Part shown: positions 35,001 to 44,977 of the stretch, piece after piece
Numbering within the stretch: position 1 is the first letter of the stretch
Layout of the letters: every line of letters starts with the position of its first letter
Position numbers and translations under genes: made by a program
The notes under the pieces: model-generated
Told to the model about the DNA's origin: nothing
The model's input: only the letters and a program-made list of their open reading frames with translations
Databases searched by the model: none
Origin: Lotus japonicus
Lineage: Eukaryota > Streptophyta > Magnoliopsida > Fabales > Fabaceae
Assembly: GCF_012489685.1 (NCBI RefSeq)
Contig: NC_080046.1
Coordinates: 38,713,176-38,777,175, forward strand
Direction of reading: 5' to 3'
Length of the DNA stretch: 64,000 nt

Positions 35001-38000
35001 ATTGTGATATTCACTCATTATTTAGCTGTTCATGATGTCTAACGAAAGGATTGCTATCAGTATTAGCTGTTACTCTCTCTATTCCTATTTATAAGTCACT
35101 TTTACCTAATTCACTTAGATAAAGAAAATTAGTTAAGAGTTGTTGTTAGTGTCAAATTTTAAAAATATTCTGTTAAACTTTCCTGAATTACCCCATATTG
35201 GGAAACTTAAAGAATTTATTATTGAGTGTTAGATGATTAAAGATGAAGCATTAAATATAAGGGTACGTTTGTAAAAAAAATTAATGTTTCATAGATATTT
35301 TAAAATGACTTATATAAAGGAACATGAAGAGCTTCTGAAATGTGACTTATAAATAGAAACATATGATGTATCTTTTAATTTATCTTATTTTTTTATTTAT
35401 GAGCTGCATATTTGTCTGTAGTTTCACTAGCACGACATTTTTTTTTCTTCAGATGTATAAAGGGTGAACCAACCATTGAAGAGTACTATAATTTATATTC
35501 AGAAGCTGAGAAGTACAGCAACCAAATATCAGAGGCTATTTTACAGTCCCCCAATGTCCAACCGTTTCTCAATACTGGAAGAGTTGTAATTGTAAAATCA
35601 GAATCAGTGAGTTCTTATATTTATGATTTACATTTGTATCTGTTGGAAACATTGGTGAAAACTAATATACCATAGGGAATTATGGGAGTTAATATATTGT
35701 TTGAAAAACTAGTCATAGGAAACAGTTTAGTGCTTTATTATTGTTTTTTTCTTATTGGAGTATACCCAATTGTATCATGTCTCACCGTAGGAGTTTGATA
35801 CAGTTAGTTTTACAGTTAGGCTTAGGGTTAGCAGTTAGGTGCAGTTGCTTATATTTGTTGCTGGCTTGGTGCATATTATATGCTCCATCTCCTGTGAGTG
35901 TTGGAAATAGAGGCAGGCCGTAGAAATTAATATGCCCTTGGGAATTCTGGGAGTTGATGTATCATTGGAATGATTAGTCATGGGAAATAGTTTACATTTA
36001 TATTCTTGGTTCTATAAATGTTAGATGTATTTATTTATTGTTTTGAAGTATATAAATATAAATATCAAGAATTCTCAGTGCTACTCAAACTTTTTCCTAG
36101 TCTATACTCAAACCTTAATCTATTCTCAAGTGCATCATTTTAAATCTACAAGATGTTAGAGTCTCATCTTAGGTGGTCTGGGCATGTATGGTGAAGACCT
36201 ATAGAAGCACCTGAGGAGGTTGATCAGATGGAAGAGTCCAGTGGTTAGCGGTAGAGGTAGACTTGTCAAAGCTATAGGCCCAATCATTAAGTGGGATTAC
36301 GATTAAATAATCTGTCTATAAACTTAATATATGATAGAGCATTATGACATAGACCAATCCATGAAGCTGACTCCACCTAGTGAGGTGTATTGTTATAGAA
36401 TTTGAATACTTCAGTAGATATTGAGCTAATTGATGCAGCAACAACCAACAGGTACTTATATCATAATTTATTTGCAGACTCAGGACCACTTGCTTGCGGT
36501 GGTTGTGAAAACTCCTTCTCAGAATAATAAGCTGTACATTGTTTTTATGATTAAACCTGACATGCCATCACCAGTGGAAAAGGCCTCGAGTAGTGGTAAT
36601 TTCCAGGATAAAAGCAGTGCATTTGACCAAGGTTATTTTGTAAAGCCAAAATCAAGACGTGATGTTGAAGATCAATATACTATATCTGTTTCTGCTCGCA
36701 AAGCAAAAGGGGTCATCAACATCAAATTGCCATATCGTGGATCTGCGTGTGGAATGAGCTATGAAGTCCGAGAAGTTGACAGTAAAGAGTTTCTATGTAT
36801 ATGCAATAGAAAAATTAAAATCGACCAAGTTGGACTTCTTGAAGATGTTAACAAATCTGTTTACTCAAAGACAGTTCAGCTGCTCTTGGATTTGAAATCA
36901 GATGGAAATAAGTATCCTCCTGCTCTGGATCCTGTGAAAGGTATTGCCATTTTGGTTTACTGATGATATATATTTTGATAGTGTGTCCAACTTTTATAAA
37001 TTGGACCTATGTTTGGCCAAAAAATATTTTCAAAATAATAAAAAGAAAAGTATCATAATAAGTTTCTCTGAGGGATACCATCACTTTTACAAGTTTTTGC
37101 ATGACGAGGTAATGGCATATTAGAATTATAGAAGCCGTTTTTGGTCAATTAATTTTAAATAAAATTCTTTCCGTCCTACAATATTGATGTTTATCTAAGG
37201 TGTTGTCCATGTTCATTTAAAATTAATCTCTTAATTTTTTCAATTGTTACAAGTCCCTTCACCATGTTCCTTCTACTTAAAATTCTCATTGTTATTTTCC
37301 AATCAAAAGTTTCACATGTTGAATTAATTAAATCATTTTAAACCTTATTTTAACAAATTTCACCAACCAAAACTTTAAATCTTACTATAAAAAATTCCTA
37401 AATTTCCCCATTCTTCAAACCCTATTTTTCATCCTACAAAATCTTTAAAATTTGATCAAAATTAGAATTAAATTTTATACTTTAATTGTTTTACTTCACA
37501 AATACATAAAACCCCAATTTTTTTTATAGAATATGAGGATTTGAGAATTTTTTGTTGAAAAAAATTGATGGCAAGATCAAATTCTCTTAAATTTAAAAAT
37601 AGAGGATTTGATTAGCTTAAAAAAACTTGTGGACTAAACTATCACAGCTGAAACAAGAGGGACTATAAGTGCAATTAAACATTTATTTTATTTTAACACT
37701 TTATTTCAAACCTATAGTAAGCCATCATTACTTTCATCCTTTTTTTTTCAGATCTAAAATTGAAAGATGTGGAACTTGTGACAACATACCGGGAGTGGAC
37801 TAAATTATTGGAGAAGATGTCCCAGAATCAGTGTCATGGGTGTATAAAATTGGAAGAACACCTAAAGTTAGCAAAAGAGATAAAAACACACAAAGATGAA
37901 GTTTATGAACTTCAGTTTCAAATGTCAGATGGTGCACTTAAACAGATGCCAGACTTTCAGGGCCGGGTACCACATTCATCTTCTTTTGGAGTTATGCTTG

Positions 38001-39030
38001 AAAAGAAATTCTGATAGTTTGTTTTATTCCTCAATCTTATGATGTCTTGTATTTCTTTGTACTATTTCTCCAGATAGATGTTTTGAAGGAAATTGGGTGC
38101 ATTGATGAAGACCTCGTCGTTCAAATGAAAGGCCGTGTAGCTTGTGAGATGAATTCTGGGGAGGAATTGATATGTACTGAATGCTTGTTTGAGAACCAAC
38201 TGGATGATCTGGAACCAGAAGAAGCAGTGGCGTTAATGTCAGCTTTTGTGTTCCAGCAGAAGAATACGTCTGAGCCTTCACTCACACCCAAGCTGGCTGA
38301 AGCGAGACATAGGTAAATTGCAATTGTCTATTTTTATGAAATGAAGTCTTCAAAAGATAAACATCCATACATAAGCTAAGTAAAAACCTAGATAATTATT
38401 TTTATGATGCACGTTTGGAACCACATTATCAGCCATATGTATGGGGGTAAGAATCATGTTAATGTCAAAGCTCTCCCTCATAGCTTCTGGCTTGACGTGC
38501 CTACATTAGGATCCAGACACACTATATGCTGTCATTTTGTCTTTCTGCATCTTCAAAATTCAGATTGGAATCAAGATATGGATCCTAAAATGTGTTTGTT
38601 TCAGATTGTTCAAAACAGCAATAAGACTTGGAGAGCTTCAGGCGCATTTTAATTTACCAATAAGCCCTGAGGAGTATGCCCAAGAAAATCTCAAATGTGG
38701 TCTCGTTGAAGTGGTTTATGAATGGGCAAAGGTTTCCCTTCTACCAAAAATACTCCACTATTTAGTTCCATATTTTTCCATTGATTTCTGAGGAACCAAT
38801 CTATGTCTTTAATGCAGGGTACTCCGTTTGCTGAGATATGTGAGCTCACTGATGTTCCTGAAGGCCTAATTGTAAGGACCATTGTCCGGTTGGACGAGAC
38901 GTGTCGGGAGTTCAAAAATGCTGCAGCTATTATGGGTAATTCTGCTCTGTGCAGAAAAATGGAAATTGCTTCTAATGCAATAAAGCGTGATATTGTATTT
39001 GCAGCTAGCTTGTATGTTACCGGTGTATGA
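14040..39030 (+). CDS. SKI2: SKI2-type DExH RNA helicase (23 exons, 1336 aa)
   Basis: This is the helicase of the cytoplasmic SKI complex (with SKI3 and SKI8), which unwinds RNA and feeds it to the exosome for 3'-5' mRNA decay. Exons: 14040-14174, 15404-15649, 15842-16096, 16217-16285, 16514-16592, 16774-16949, 17077-17184, 17593-17694, 17978-18178, 18277-18387, 25950-26017, 26397-26751, 27175-27330, 27395-27505, 27683-27736, 28257-28520, 34808-34917, 35453-35606, 36478-36940, 37752-37966, 38074-38312, 38605-38731, 38818-39030. All junctions are GT-AG and keep phase. Seen: Walker A AHTSAGKT (about 371-378), DEVH (461-464), SAT (exon 10), [10 protein letters not shown] (766-775), then the insertion/arch region and a DSHCT-type C-terminal domain. 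The length is close to Arabidopsis SKI2. Introns 10 and 16 hold gypsy elements, but the coding frame is intact. Confidence 0.95.
14620..15194. mobile_element. TIR element in SKI2 intron 1
   Basis: The ends are inverted copies: CTATAGACCATTGTAGTCAA at left, and a right end whose complement reads CTATAGCAAAGTAGTCAA. The inside is GC-richer than the intron and has no recognisable protein. It is probably a MITE; no clear target duplication was found. Confidence 0.5.
18548..18800. repeat. MITE-like fragment in SKI2 intron 10
   Basis: This starts near GGCCTCGTTTGGAAGAG and is made of repeated AGCTTATGAATAAG and TTTTGAGCTTA words. The style is like the Tourist cluster at 11.4 kb, but it is a different family, and only one end can be recognised. 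Confidence 0.35.
19037..19160. repeat. Short TGTTAGAGTCCCACATTGG-type repeat
   Basis: It shares its start (TGTTA..GTCCCACATTG) and a CTTGAGCTAGCTTTTG block with the complete small element at 34565-34739. It lacks the matching inverted right end, so it is a partial copy. The rest of the intron 10 flank up to 19994 shows nothing recognisable. Confidence 0.4.
19995..20388 (-). repeat. 3' LTR of the intron 10 gypsy element
   Basis: 394 bp, TG...CA, a direct repeat of 25047-25439. In element orientation it follows the end of pol. Confidence 0.95.
20268..24179 (-). pseudogene. Gag end and pol of the intron 10 gypsy element, broken
   Basis: Read 24179 to 20268. It has a zinc knuckle ([14 protein letters not shown]), an aspartic protease ([10 protein letters not shown]), RT with a FFDDILVYS active site, RNase H ([13 protein letters not shown]), an integrase zinc region (CDTCQRQK), an integrase core ([18 protein letters not shown]) and a C-terminal chromodomain-like segment ([17 protein letters not shown]). 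Two in-frame stops interrupt it: TGA at 22458-22460, between RT and RNase H where relatives have Trp, and TAG near 21490 just before the integrase core. The N-terminal part is shifted relative to gag near 24170. It cannot give a full polyprotein. Confidence 0.9.
24091..25002 (-). pseudogene. Gag of the intron 10 gypsy element, frameshifted
   Basis: It starts at ATG 25002 ([10 protein letters not shown]). An N-terminal helical/coiled region is followed by the retrotransposon gag core ([46 protein letters not shown]), which builds the particle. After about residue 270 the frame drifts into an Arg/Gly-rich tail, while the true continuation lies in the overlapping pol frame. This indicates a frameshift near 24170. 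Confidence 0.85.
25027..25045 (-). other. Primer binding site of the intron 10 element
   Basis: Just inside the 5' LTR the minus strand reads TGGTCCGACCTGCC. It starts TGG as a tRNA-primed site should, but it is not the initiator-Met sequence used by the intron 16 element. The primer tRNA was not identified. Confidence 0.5.
25047..25439 (-). repeat. 5' LTR of the intron 10 gypsy element
   Basis: 393 bp, near-identical to 19995-20388. It is followed by the target-duplication copy ATCCA. Confidence 0.95.
27059..27135 (+). repeat. ATT/TAA microsatellite in SKI2 intron 12
   Basis: Imperfect run of TTA/ATT triplets that changes to ATA repeats. Intronic, no other signal. Confidence 0.8.
28636..29018 (+). 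repeat. 5' LTR of the intron 16 gypsy element
   Basis: 383 bp, TGATGAG...TTCATCA, with a TATA box (TATAAATAAA) at 28811-28820. Confidence 0.97.
29021..29032 (+). other. Primer binding site (tRNA-iMet)
   Basis: TGGTATCAGAGC is the exact complement of the 3' end of plant initiator tRNA-Met with its added CCA. The tRNA gene at 40403 in this window ends GCTCTGATA, which matches. Confidence 0.93.
29060..33635 (+). pseudogene. Gag-pol of the intron 16 gypsy element, integrase deletion
   Basis: It starts at ATG 29060 ([10 protein letters not shown]) and is one open frame to TGA 32746 (1228 codons). It has an Arg/Glu-rich N-terminus, a gag core ([16 protein letters not shown]), a zinc knuckle ([14 protein letters not shown]), a protease with DCG rather than the usual DSG or DTG, RT with FFDDILIFS, RNase H ([13 protein letters not shown]) and the integrase zinc motif (CDTCQRN). 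Inside the integrase core, after YAHFI near 32690, a short segment present in relatives is missing and the frame changes. The rest ([28 protein letters not shown] and the C-terminus) is open in the other frame to 33635. The copy should not make active integrase. Confidence 0.93.
33613..33995 (+). repeat. 3' LTR of the intron 16 gypsy element
   Basis: 383 bp with no difference seen from the 5' LTR; TATA box at 33788-33797. The frame of the second pol ORF runs a few codons into it. Confidence 0.97.
34565..34739. mobile_element. 175-bp palindromic element in SKI2 intron 16
   Basis: The ends are 31-bp inverted repeats with about three mismatches: TGTTAAGGTCCCACATTGAC at left, and a right end complementing to TGTTAAGGTCTCACATTGAC. 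It has a short AT-rich middle with a TATATAAAG word and is related to the fragment at 19037. The class is not certain: a MITE or a very small terminal-repeat element. Confidence 0.6.
35073..35362. mobile_element. Degenerate Stowaway-like MITE in SKI2 intron 17
   Basis: The left end reads CTCTCTCTATTCCTATTTAT followed by AAGTCAC. The right end carries the inverted GTGACTTATAAATAGAAAC. This matches the general CTCCCTCCGTTCC...ATAAGTCAC style of plant Stowaway elements, with mutated termini. Confidence 0.5.
35638..35995 (+). repeat. ~95-bp direct repeat in SKI2 intron 18
   Basis: Two copies start TGTTGGAAA at about 35640 and 35899 and share GGGAATT.TGGGAGTT and TAGTCAT.GGAAA.AGTTTA, with about 165 bp of unrelated sequence between them. 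They may be LTR-like ends of a small decayed element or a simple duplication. Confidence 0.5.
36160..36385 (+). pseudogene. LINE reverse transcriptase C-terminal remnant in SKI2 intron 18
   Basis: A broken reading gives [26 protein letters not shown] and a DRALWH-like block, in the order of the conserved tail after the RT domain of plant LINEs (LRWFGHV...RRPIEAPVRRVD...GRGRPRKT). It contains stops and frameshifts and is non-functional. Confidence 0.6.
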
Positions 39031-40402
39031 TCATTTGTTCAGCATGTTATTGTTTATTTGAACTTAATGCAGTCAATAGTCAATATCAAGGGGTGCTTTT
39101 GTATATAATGATCTCATTTCATTTCATGCAAACCTTGTTTGTTCCTCATGTATGTTACCTTTTCTTTTTCGACGGTCTATTACTAAAAAAATGTTGTACT
39201 CATTCTGTAGAATACTTATTTCAATTGGCAATGCAACAGTTCACTGTTTTGTTTTGTGCATGTTTCTATGGCTTTACCTAAGTATTCATAAATAGTTAAG
39301 TACCTAATTTAATATTATGATCATGTTTGAGAGGGTTTAGATCCAGTCATCAAAATTTTAAGAACATGAATGTTATGAAGAAATTCACAATTATCACTCT
39401 TGAGGTGGAGGACAAGTTTTGGGGGTGGAGGAGAGGCGAGTGGAAGGCAAATATTTTTATTTTAAATAGAAAGAATCATATAGTACTTGTAACACCTTGG
39501 TTGTATGCCCTAAGGAACAAAACTAATTTATATTGCTTTTATGTATTATAAGGATAAGGATGTTCTACCTAATTTATTCTATTTTGATGACATTTTACTT
39601 ATCCACACCTGTCAGATTATAGTATACTTTCAACTCGCCAGACTCAAGAAAAACACCAAATATGTACATATGCGTATACTCAGGATAAATAGCAATCAAT
39701 ATTAGCAACTTCCCGCTCATGTCTCACTTTTTCTTTTAACAAACTTTCATATCTATACATTCGTATCTTTCTTCTAGTACACGGTAGTTTTTTCCCTCAA
39801 AATAATCGAGTTCTCTACCACAATAGGTGGTTCCATACTCAATAAGTGAGATTTTGTCTCTTTTATTCCCTTCTCCACTATCTCTGCGATCACCACCACA
39901 ATCCACCATGCGCGGTCGGGCCACCAGCCACCTCACGGCACCATTGTCGGCCACTACACCACCGTCTGCGGCCTTCAGCAAACCATTAGGCAATCCAAAA
40001 CTCCTAAATTAACAATTCATCGATATGAAGTTTTAATTTATACATTTAACATATTTCATTACTCACAAGTATGGAAAATGAGTGAGCGAAATATGAACTT
40101 CATTTCAAACACCTCATTCCTATTTAAGTGTTGGATTTCATAAAAAAATGTATAGTTCTTTCTTAGAAATTTTTTGTGTTTAGAATATTGTTATTATTAT
40201 TTTTATTTCAAAAGATTTTAAGACAGGAATGAATAAGAATAAAAGGATTACATACCGAACTAAAACTATAGAGGTTTGAGCACACGATGTCATATGTTAT
40301 TGAAGAAACAATTTACCGTGGACAACAGAAGAAAGTAAGCGGTGGTAAATTGTCAGCTGTTGTTTCAAAATATATTAAAATATTTAAGATGAAGTCTCAA
40401 CA
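39031..40402. other. SKI2 3' end and intergenic sequence
   Basis: The first ~250 bases probably hold the SKI2 3' UTR; no single poly-A signal stands out. A GC-richer patch at 39880-39990 is open on both strands, but the products are low complexity. No further gene is supported. Confidence 0.4.
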
Positions 40403-40474
40403 ATCAGAGTGGCGCAGCGGAAGCGTGGTGGGCCCATAACCCACAGGTCCCTGGATCGAAACCAGGCTCTGATA
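40403..40474 (+). tRNA. tRNA-Met initiator (CAT)
   Basis: A 72-nt sequence that folds as a full cloverleaf, with acceptor ATCAGAG pairing with CTCTGAT, A box TGGCGCAGCGG, anticodon CAT at 40435-40437 in a CCCATAA loop, and B box region GGATCGAAACC. It closely matches plant initiator tRNA-Met as I know it. No intron. A T-run follows at about 40496. Confidence 0.95.
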
Positions 40475-40837
40475 AAAAGAGTGGTTTCTGCTTTAATTTT
40501 TGTTTTATCAGGTTCAACTCTACTATTTAATATGCATATGTATTATTTTGTTAAACAATGCATTTAGGTGAATTGACGTTTAAAATTGTATAGAATTCAA
40601 TGAACTTATATGTACAAATTTTACGTTACTATTTAATATTTTAAAATATCAAAAAAATTGTTAAACGATACAGAACGAACTTGGATGAATTTTTTTTTCT
40701 AAAATATTTACATTACTATTTAATCTAGAATTTTCTAATAATTATCCTAGTTAAAACTAGTAATTATCTCCAAGATATGAGGGTGATTGTTATGGAGTGT
40801 GTGATTAAAGTTTTAGAGTAAATATTTTGAAGAATCA

Positions 40838-41103
40838 AGACAAAAAATATTTTTTTTATAAGTCAAAGAATATATTGATATGAAGTACAAGGGGTACTTC
40901 AACCCAATACAAAAGGATAGAAGAGACTAAAAAAGGAAAAAGACATAACAAGAAACAAGAGAACGAGACCTCCATGGAAGAAGAAACTTTTAAAATTGTG
41001 TCTCGTTAAAACCTCACTAGGAAAACCCCCTTGGGAAAAACCTAGTGAGGAAAAAGAGTACACAATTATAAAAGCCAAAAGGACACTCCCATGAGGTGAT
41101 TAC
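40838..41103 (-). mobile_element. LINE-like 3' tail remnant
   Basis: The segment begins with a T-run on the plus strand (poly-A on minus). It carries a hairpin of exact 10-bp arms, CCTCACTAGG at 41012 and CCTAGTGAGG at 41041, a motif I associate with 3' regions of legume non-LTR elements. It lies in the same orientation as the LINE ORF1 at 41.7-43.5 kb and may be its 3' end. Confidence 0.4.
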
Positions 41104-41269
41104 TGTAAGATTGAATACTCTCATCACAAATTGTGTGTGAGGTAGACAATATTATTTATATTAGAAAAGTACAGAATATGCTAAGGAATATTCTGAGGCA
41201 TATTACAAAATATAACAAATAATAATAAAGAAATATCCTGTAGGATATTATGTCTATTTATCTCTAACA
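41104..41269 (-). repeat. Short copia 3' LTR
   Basis: In the element's minus-strand sense it starts TGTTAGAGATAA right after the purine tract GAAGGAGGGG and ends TCTTACA. At 166 bp it is very short for an LTR. Confidence 0.65.
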
Positions 41270-41692
41270 CCCCTCCTTCAAGCTTAGCGTTGGATTAAGA
41301 CCAACTCGAAGCTTGGATCGAAAAAGCTCAAACAACGAACGAGGCAATGCCTTAGTGAAAATATCAGCAAGCTGGAGAGAAGTAGGCACGTGACGAACAT
41401 CTAAACGGCCAGAAGCAACCAGCTCACGAACGAAGTGACAATCCAAGTCAATGTGTTTGGCATGCTTATGAGCAACAGGATTCTGAGCCATAAACAAGGC
41501 GCTTTGGTTGTCACTGAGTAGAAGAGAAGTCGCCGATAACCGAACACGAAGCTCATGGAGAAGATTAAGCAACCAAACAGGCTCAGAAGCAGTATTAGCC
41601 ATAGCTCGATACTAAGATTCACAACTAGAGCGAGCAACAGTGGGTTGTTTCTTGGCACTCCAAGACAATACAAAAGTAGTATATATCACTTC
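41264..41692 (-). pseudogene. Copia RNase H C-terminal remnant
   Basis: Read on minus from about 41690. WSAKKQPTVARSSCES is followed by an in-frame stop, then the open part from 41602 with SDNQSALFMAQNPVAHKHAKHID and LADIFTKALPR. This is the end of a Ty1-copia RNase H. The last codons run into the purine tract and LTR. The upstream pol, gag and 5' LTR are absent; the remnant ends abruptly against LINE ORF1 sequence. Confidence 0.85.
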
Positions 41693-43516
41693 TCAACCAC
41701 CTGAGCAAGAATGACTAGTAGAGAATAAGGATTGATGGGATCTCTGTTGGTCTTCTCCCTCTGACCCATTCATTTGATTACCCACAGCTTCAGATTCTTG
41801 CTAGTCAACGTACCTCCTTCCTGAGGAATTGGATGGACGTCGGAGCAAGGTGAACGACAGGTTAAAAGCACGCGGGCTTATCATCGGCACCACCGCTGCA
41901 TCGTGGCGTGCAACGATCCTCCCCAAATTCGTTTTCTTTCGGTTTTTCTTTCTGTTTGCAATGGGGATAATGTTATCTGCAATCGTTTCCCCTGAGTTCT
42001 CACCCACCCGAATTTGCAATTGAGGTTCCTGGGCCGGTTCATCACGACCCACGTCCAGTCCCAGAGGTTGGGTAACGGGTTGCCCCACTTGCAGCCCATC
42101 ACAACATGAATCCGGTTTAGAAACCACCTCTTCACCTTGTGCATTCCCCATATTGTCCTCCACTTGCAATTCAAATTGGTCCTTATCACCAGTACCTTTT
42201 CCTGAGTCAGTCGGTCCCACCTCCTTTTCATTTAAATCCACGTTTTCACATGATGATAAAGCCCTCATGATTGGCATCTCGTAATTGACAGGAGAATTAA
42301 CCGCGCCCCCTTTTGACCCATGTTCATTGATATCCCCGAGAGATTGATTGGAATTTATGTTCAATTTATGGCAGATGTCATTCTCCTCCAAGTTCTGCTC
42401 ATCGTCGTCGCCGCCGCCCACCTCCGAGGCTTCCGGCGTGAAAGCGATGTCGTTCAAAGACCAATCCGATTGAACGTCGTCATCGTCCTCATCCGATGAA
42501 TCCTCCAAATTGCTGCAGCACTGGTGATCACATATACCCACCTCCTCCATCATTCTAATTGTGTAAGTAGTTCCATTAATCATCATCTTCCTAGCTAGAC
42601 TAATGGTGTCCAGAGCCGTGGTTCTGATATGCAACCTTGCGAACTCTAATACAGAGAAATATGTCGTTCTTGCATCAACCATGATTACGTCCCCTAGCTG
42701 TAGAACCATATACTTGAAGCACTCAAGATTCCTCAAATGGAGCGGAATTCCAGTGCAGCGCACCCACGTTACTCTACTAATGGGAGCAATCATCGATGAC
42801 CACGGTTTCACCTCCACCAAGAATTCCCTTAGCCACCCCTCCGATCCATTCAGCATCTCCTCAATGTTCACTCCTTCTGGACCAGAGATTAACACCAAGT
42901 CATCTCCCATATAGCGAAATTGTAGAGTATGAGGACCTTCCACAGTGAATGCGTTTTTCAGCAGATTGATGGAGTCCAGGTTTTTCAGAGTACCTACCAT
43001 GCTTCTCATCAGCCACTCCTCACCTTGAGGCACCGTTGGCCCATTCCACAGTTCAAGACCCGCCATCCCGCTCTTCTCTACCATCCCACTCTTCTCCCCC
43101 ACCGCTTCTTTCCTCTTCACTGACTTCACAACTTGTGCATAGGTCTGGCTCGTCCTCTTACCATGACCCTCTTTCCAAGGTCGTCGCACCTTAGGCCCAG
43201 TCACTTGTCGAGCATCTTGAGTTCTTGGACCATATTGCAACCTCGAGTCTTTTGCATATTTTGCTAGATTAACATGCACCCGCGCAGACCCAATAATTAT
43301 TTGTGCAAGACGTTTCTCCAGTTCTCCCGGATTCTGGGCATCACGGTATCGAACGAACCCAAACCTCATCCCATCCTTGTTTCTCCTCTTTGGGATATAG
43401 ACCTCCCAAACTTTTTCATATCTATTAAAGATCCTCCACATCGCTTCCTCCCCGAAGTTATCTGGAAAATTGGAGAAGAAATACGACGTGATACTCCCCC
43501 TCTTCCTACCATGCAC
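41693..43516 (-). pseudogene. LINE ORF1 protein (RRM plus DUF4283-like), decayed
   Basis: Read on minus. An RNA-recognition motif comes first (YFFSNFPDNFGEEAMWRIF, GMRFGFVRY), then basic linkers, then a DUF4283-like region (GSEGWLREFLVEVKPWS, VTWVRCTGIPLHLRN) and a long acidic tail. This is the ORF1 type of plant L1-like LINEs, an RNA-binding partner of the reverse transcriptase. The 571-codon frame ends at TAG 41801-41803, but the same frame is open again to TGA 41693-41695, which suggests an internal nonsense mutation. No upstream in-frame ATG remains (GTG at 43516; a stop lies about 90 bp further upstream), so the start is lost. No ORF2 follows; copia sequence does. Confidence 0.8.
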
Positions 43517-43627
43517 CGTTGTCCAGCCTTCACCTGTTGCTACGAAGCCTCCTCTCCCACCAACGTTTCCTCTCCCACTCTTTCTCTCTCTCTACCACTC
43601 TCTCTCATGTTGTATAAGTATAATTTT

Positions 43628-44156
43628 GGCTAAAAAACACTTTTGACCCCTGATGTTTTAAGTTTGTGCAAATTCTGCCCCTACCCTATTTTTGTCGATG
43701 TTTCTACCCCTCATGTTTTCAAATAGTGCACCGTCTACCCCTCCGTCAGTCAGACGTTAAAAAATTAACGGAATAAGCTGATTTGACTTTTTTTAAATAT
43801 TTTTTTGACCTGCCACGTGGAAATCATAAGTGAAATTGGAAAAAAAGGGGCATGGGAGATTCAAACTCAAGACCTGTAAGTAGCAAAACATGCATTTAAC
43901 CAGTTCAGTTACATACATAATTGATATATACATCAAGCAAATTTAATTTATATCATTTCCTTGATCATCATCAACTTCATATACTCCTCTTCATCTCTCC
44001 AATCCACTCATGAACCTCTCTTGAGAAAGCCTGACTGACGGAGGGGTAGAGGGTGCACTGTTTGAAAACATGAGGGGTAGAAACGTCGACAAAAATAGAG
44101 TAGGGGCAGAATTTGCACAAACTTGAAACATCAGGGGGCAAAAATGCTTTTTAGCC
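43628..44156. mobile_element. Mutator-type MITE with ~128-bp TIRs
   Basis: The left end GGCTAAAAAACACTTTTGAC and the complemented right end GGCTAAAAAGCATTTTTGCC continue as matching inverted sequence through TTTGTGCAAATTCTGCCCC, CCCCTCATGTTTTCAAA and CTACCCCTCCGTCAGTCAG. The flanking 9-mers TATAATTTT (43619) and TATTATTTT (44157) match at 8 of 9. No ORF. Confidence 0.8.
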
Positions 44157-44209
44157 TATTATTTTATCTGATCAATTGTGTAGTTTTTGTCAAAAAGGTG
44201 TCATTCATA

Positions 44210-44977
44210 TCATATTATAATCCTATCTCATAGTATATACTATTTCTAAAACTAAAAAGTTGCAACTCCGACAAGTGTCATCTTCTCATTCTATGTTTTT
44301 CCTTATAAGTTTTATTTCACATACTATAATTAGTAGGTAAATGTGTCATATTTATATTTTCAGATTTTTTAATAATTTAAATATTAAATAATTTCATATT
44401 TTAAAAATAATTAATTTGTGAATATTTCATTTAATATTTATTAATGACATTATAATAATTAACAAAAATAAATTGTGACTTTTTTAAAAAATAACTACGA
44501 TATTAATTTGACATTTAAGGATTTTTAATGACATTAGAATAATTAATAAAAGTCCATTGTGATTTTTCTATCATTAAGATATATGCTGACAGAGTCTTTT
44601 TTTAACGATTTAGTTATGTTTTATATTACAAAATAAAAAAATGAATTATAATATCTTACGTTTAAAATAATATCAAATATGTTAAAAAAAAATGATATCA
44701 AATAGTTTTGAAGGATTGATTTGGAAATTACTCAAAAAATTTGTATTTTATGTTTTGGTATATATATCTAGAAGATTAAAATGGTTTTGGTATATTGATT
44801 AAAAAACATAATAAATTAGAAAAAAGTGGAATTAGAGTGTAACTAGGATTAGAAAAAAAACCTCAAATATGTAATATATGTATTTAAAAAAGAAAAACGA
44901 GAGAGGAAATATGAAAAGATCTGATGTATGTCGACAAAGTACTCTTATACCATTCGTGGATGACGCGTGATCAACAC
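44210..44977. repeat. Dispersed ~745-bp repeat, copy 2 (uninterrupted)
   Basis: Matches 11075-11431 joined to 13420-13808 along its length. It serves as the empty-site version for the Tourist cluster. It ends close to CACTAG, which might suggest a Helitron end, but no hairpin was confirmed. Confidence 0.72.

Noticed and set aside
39730..40012. Small gene on either strand near 39.8 kb
   Set aside because: Open frames on both strands, low-complexity products, no splice or promoter support.
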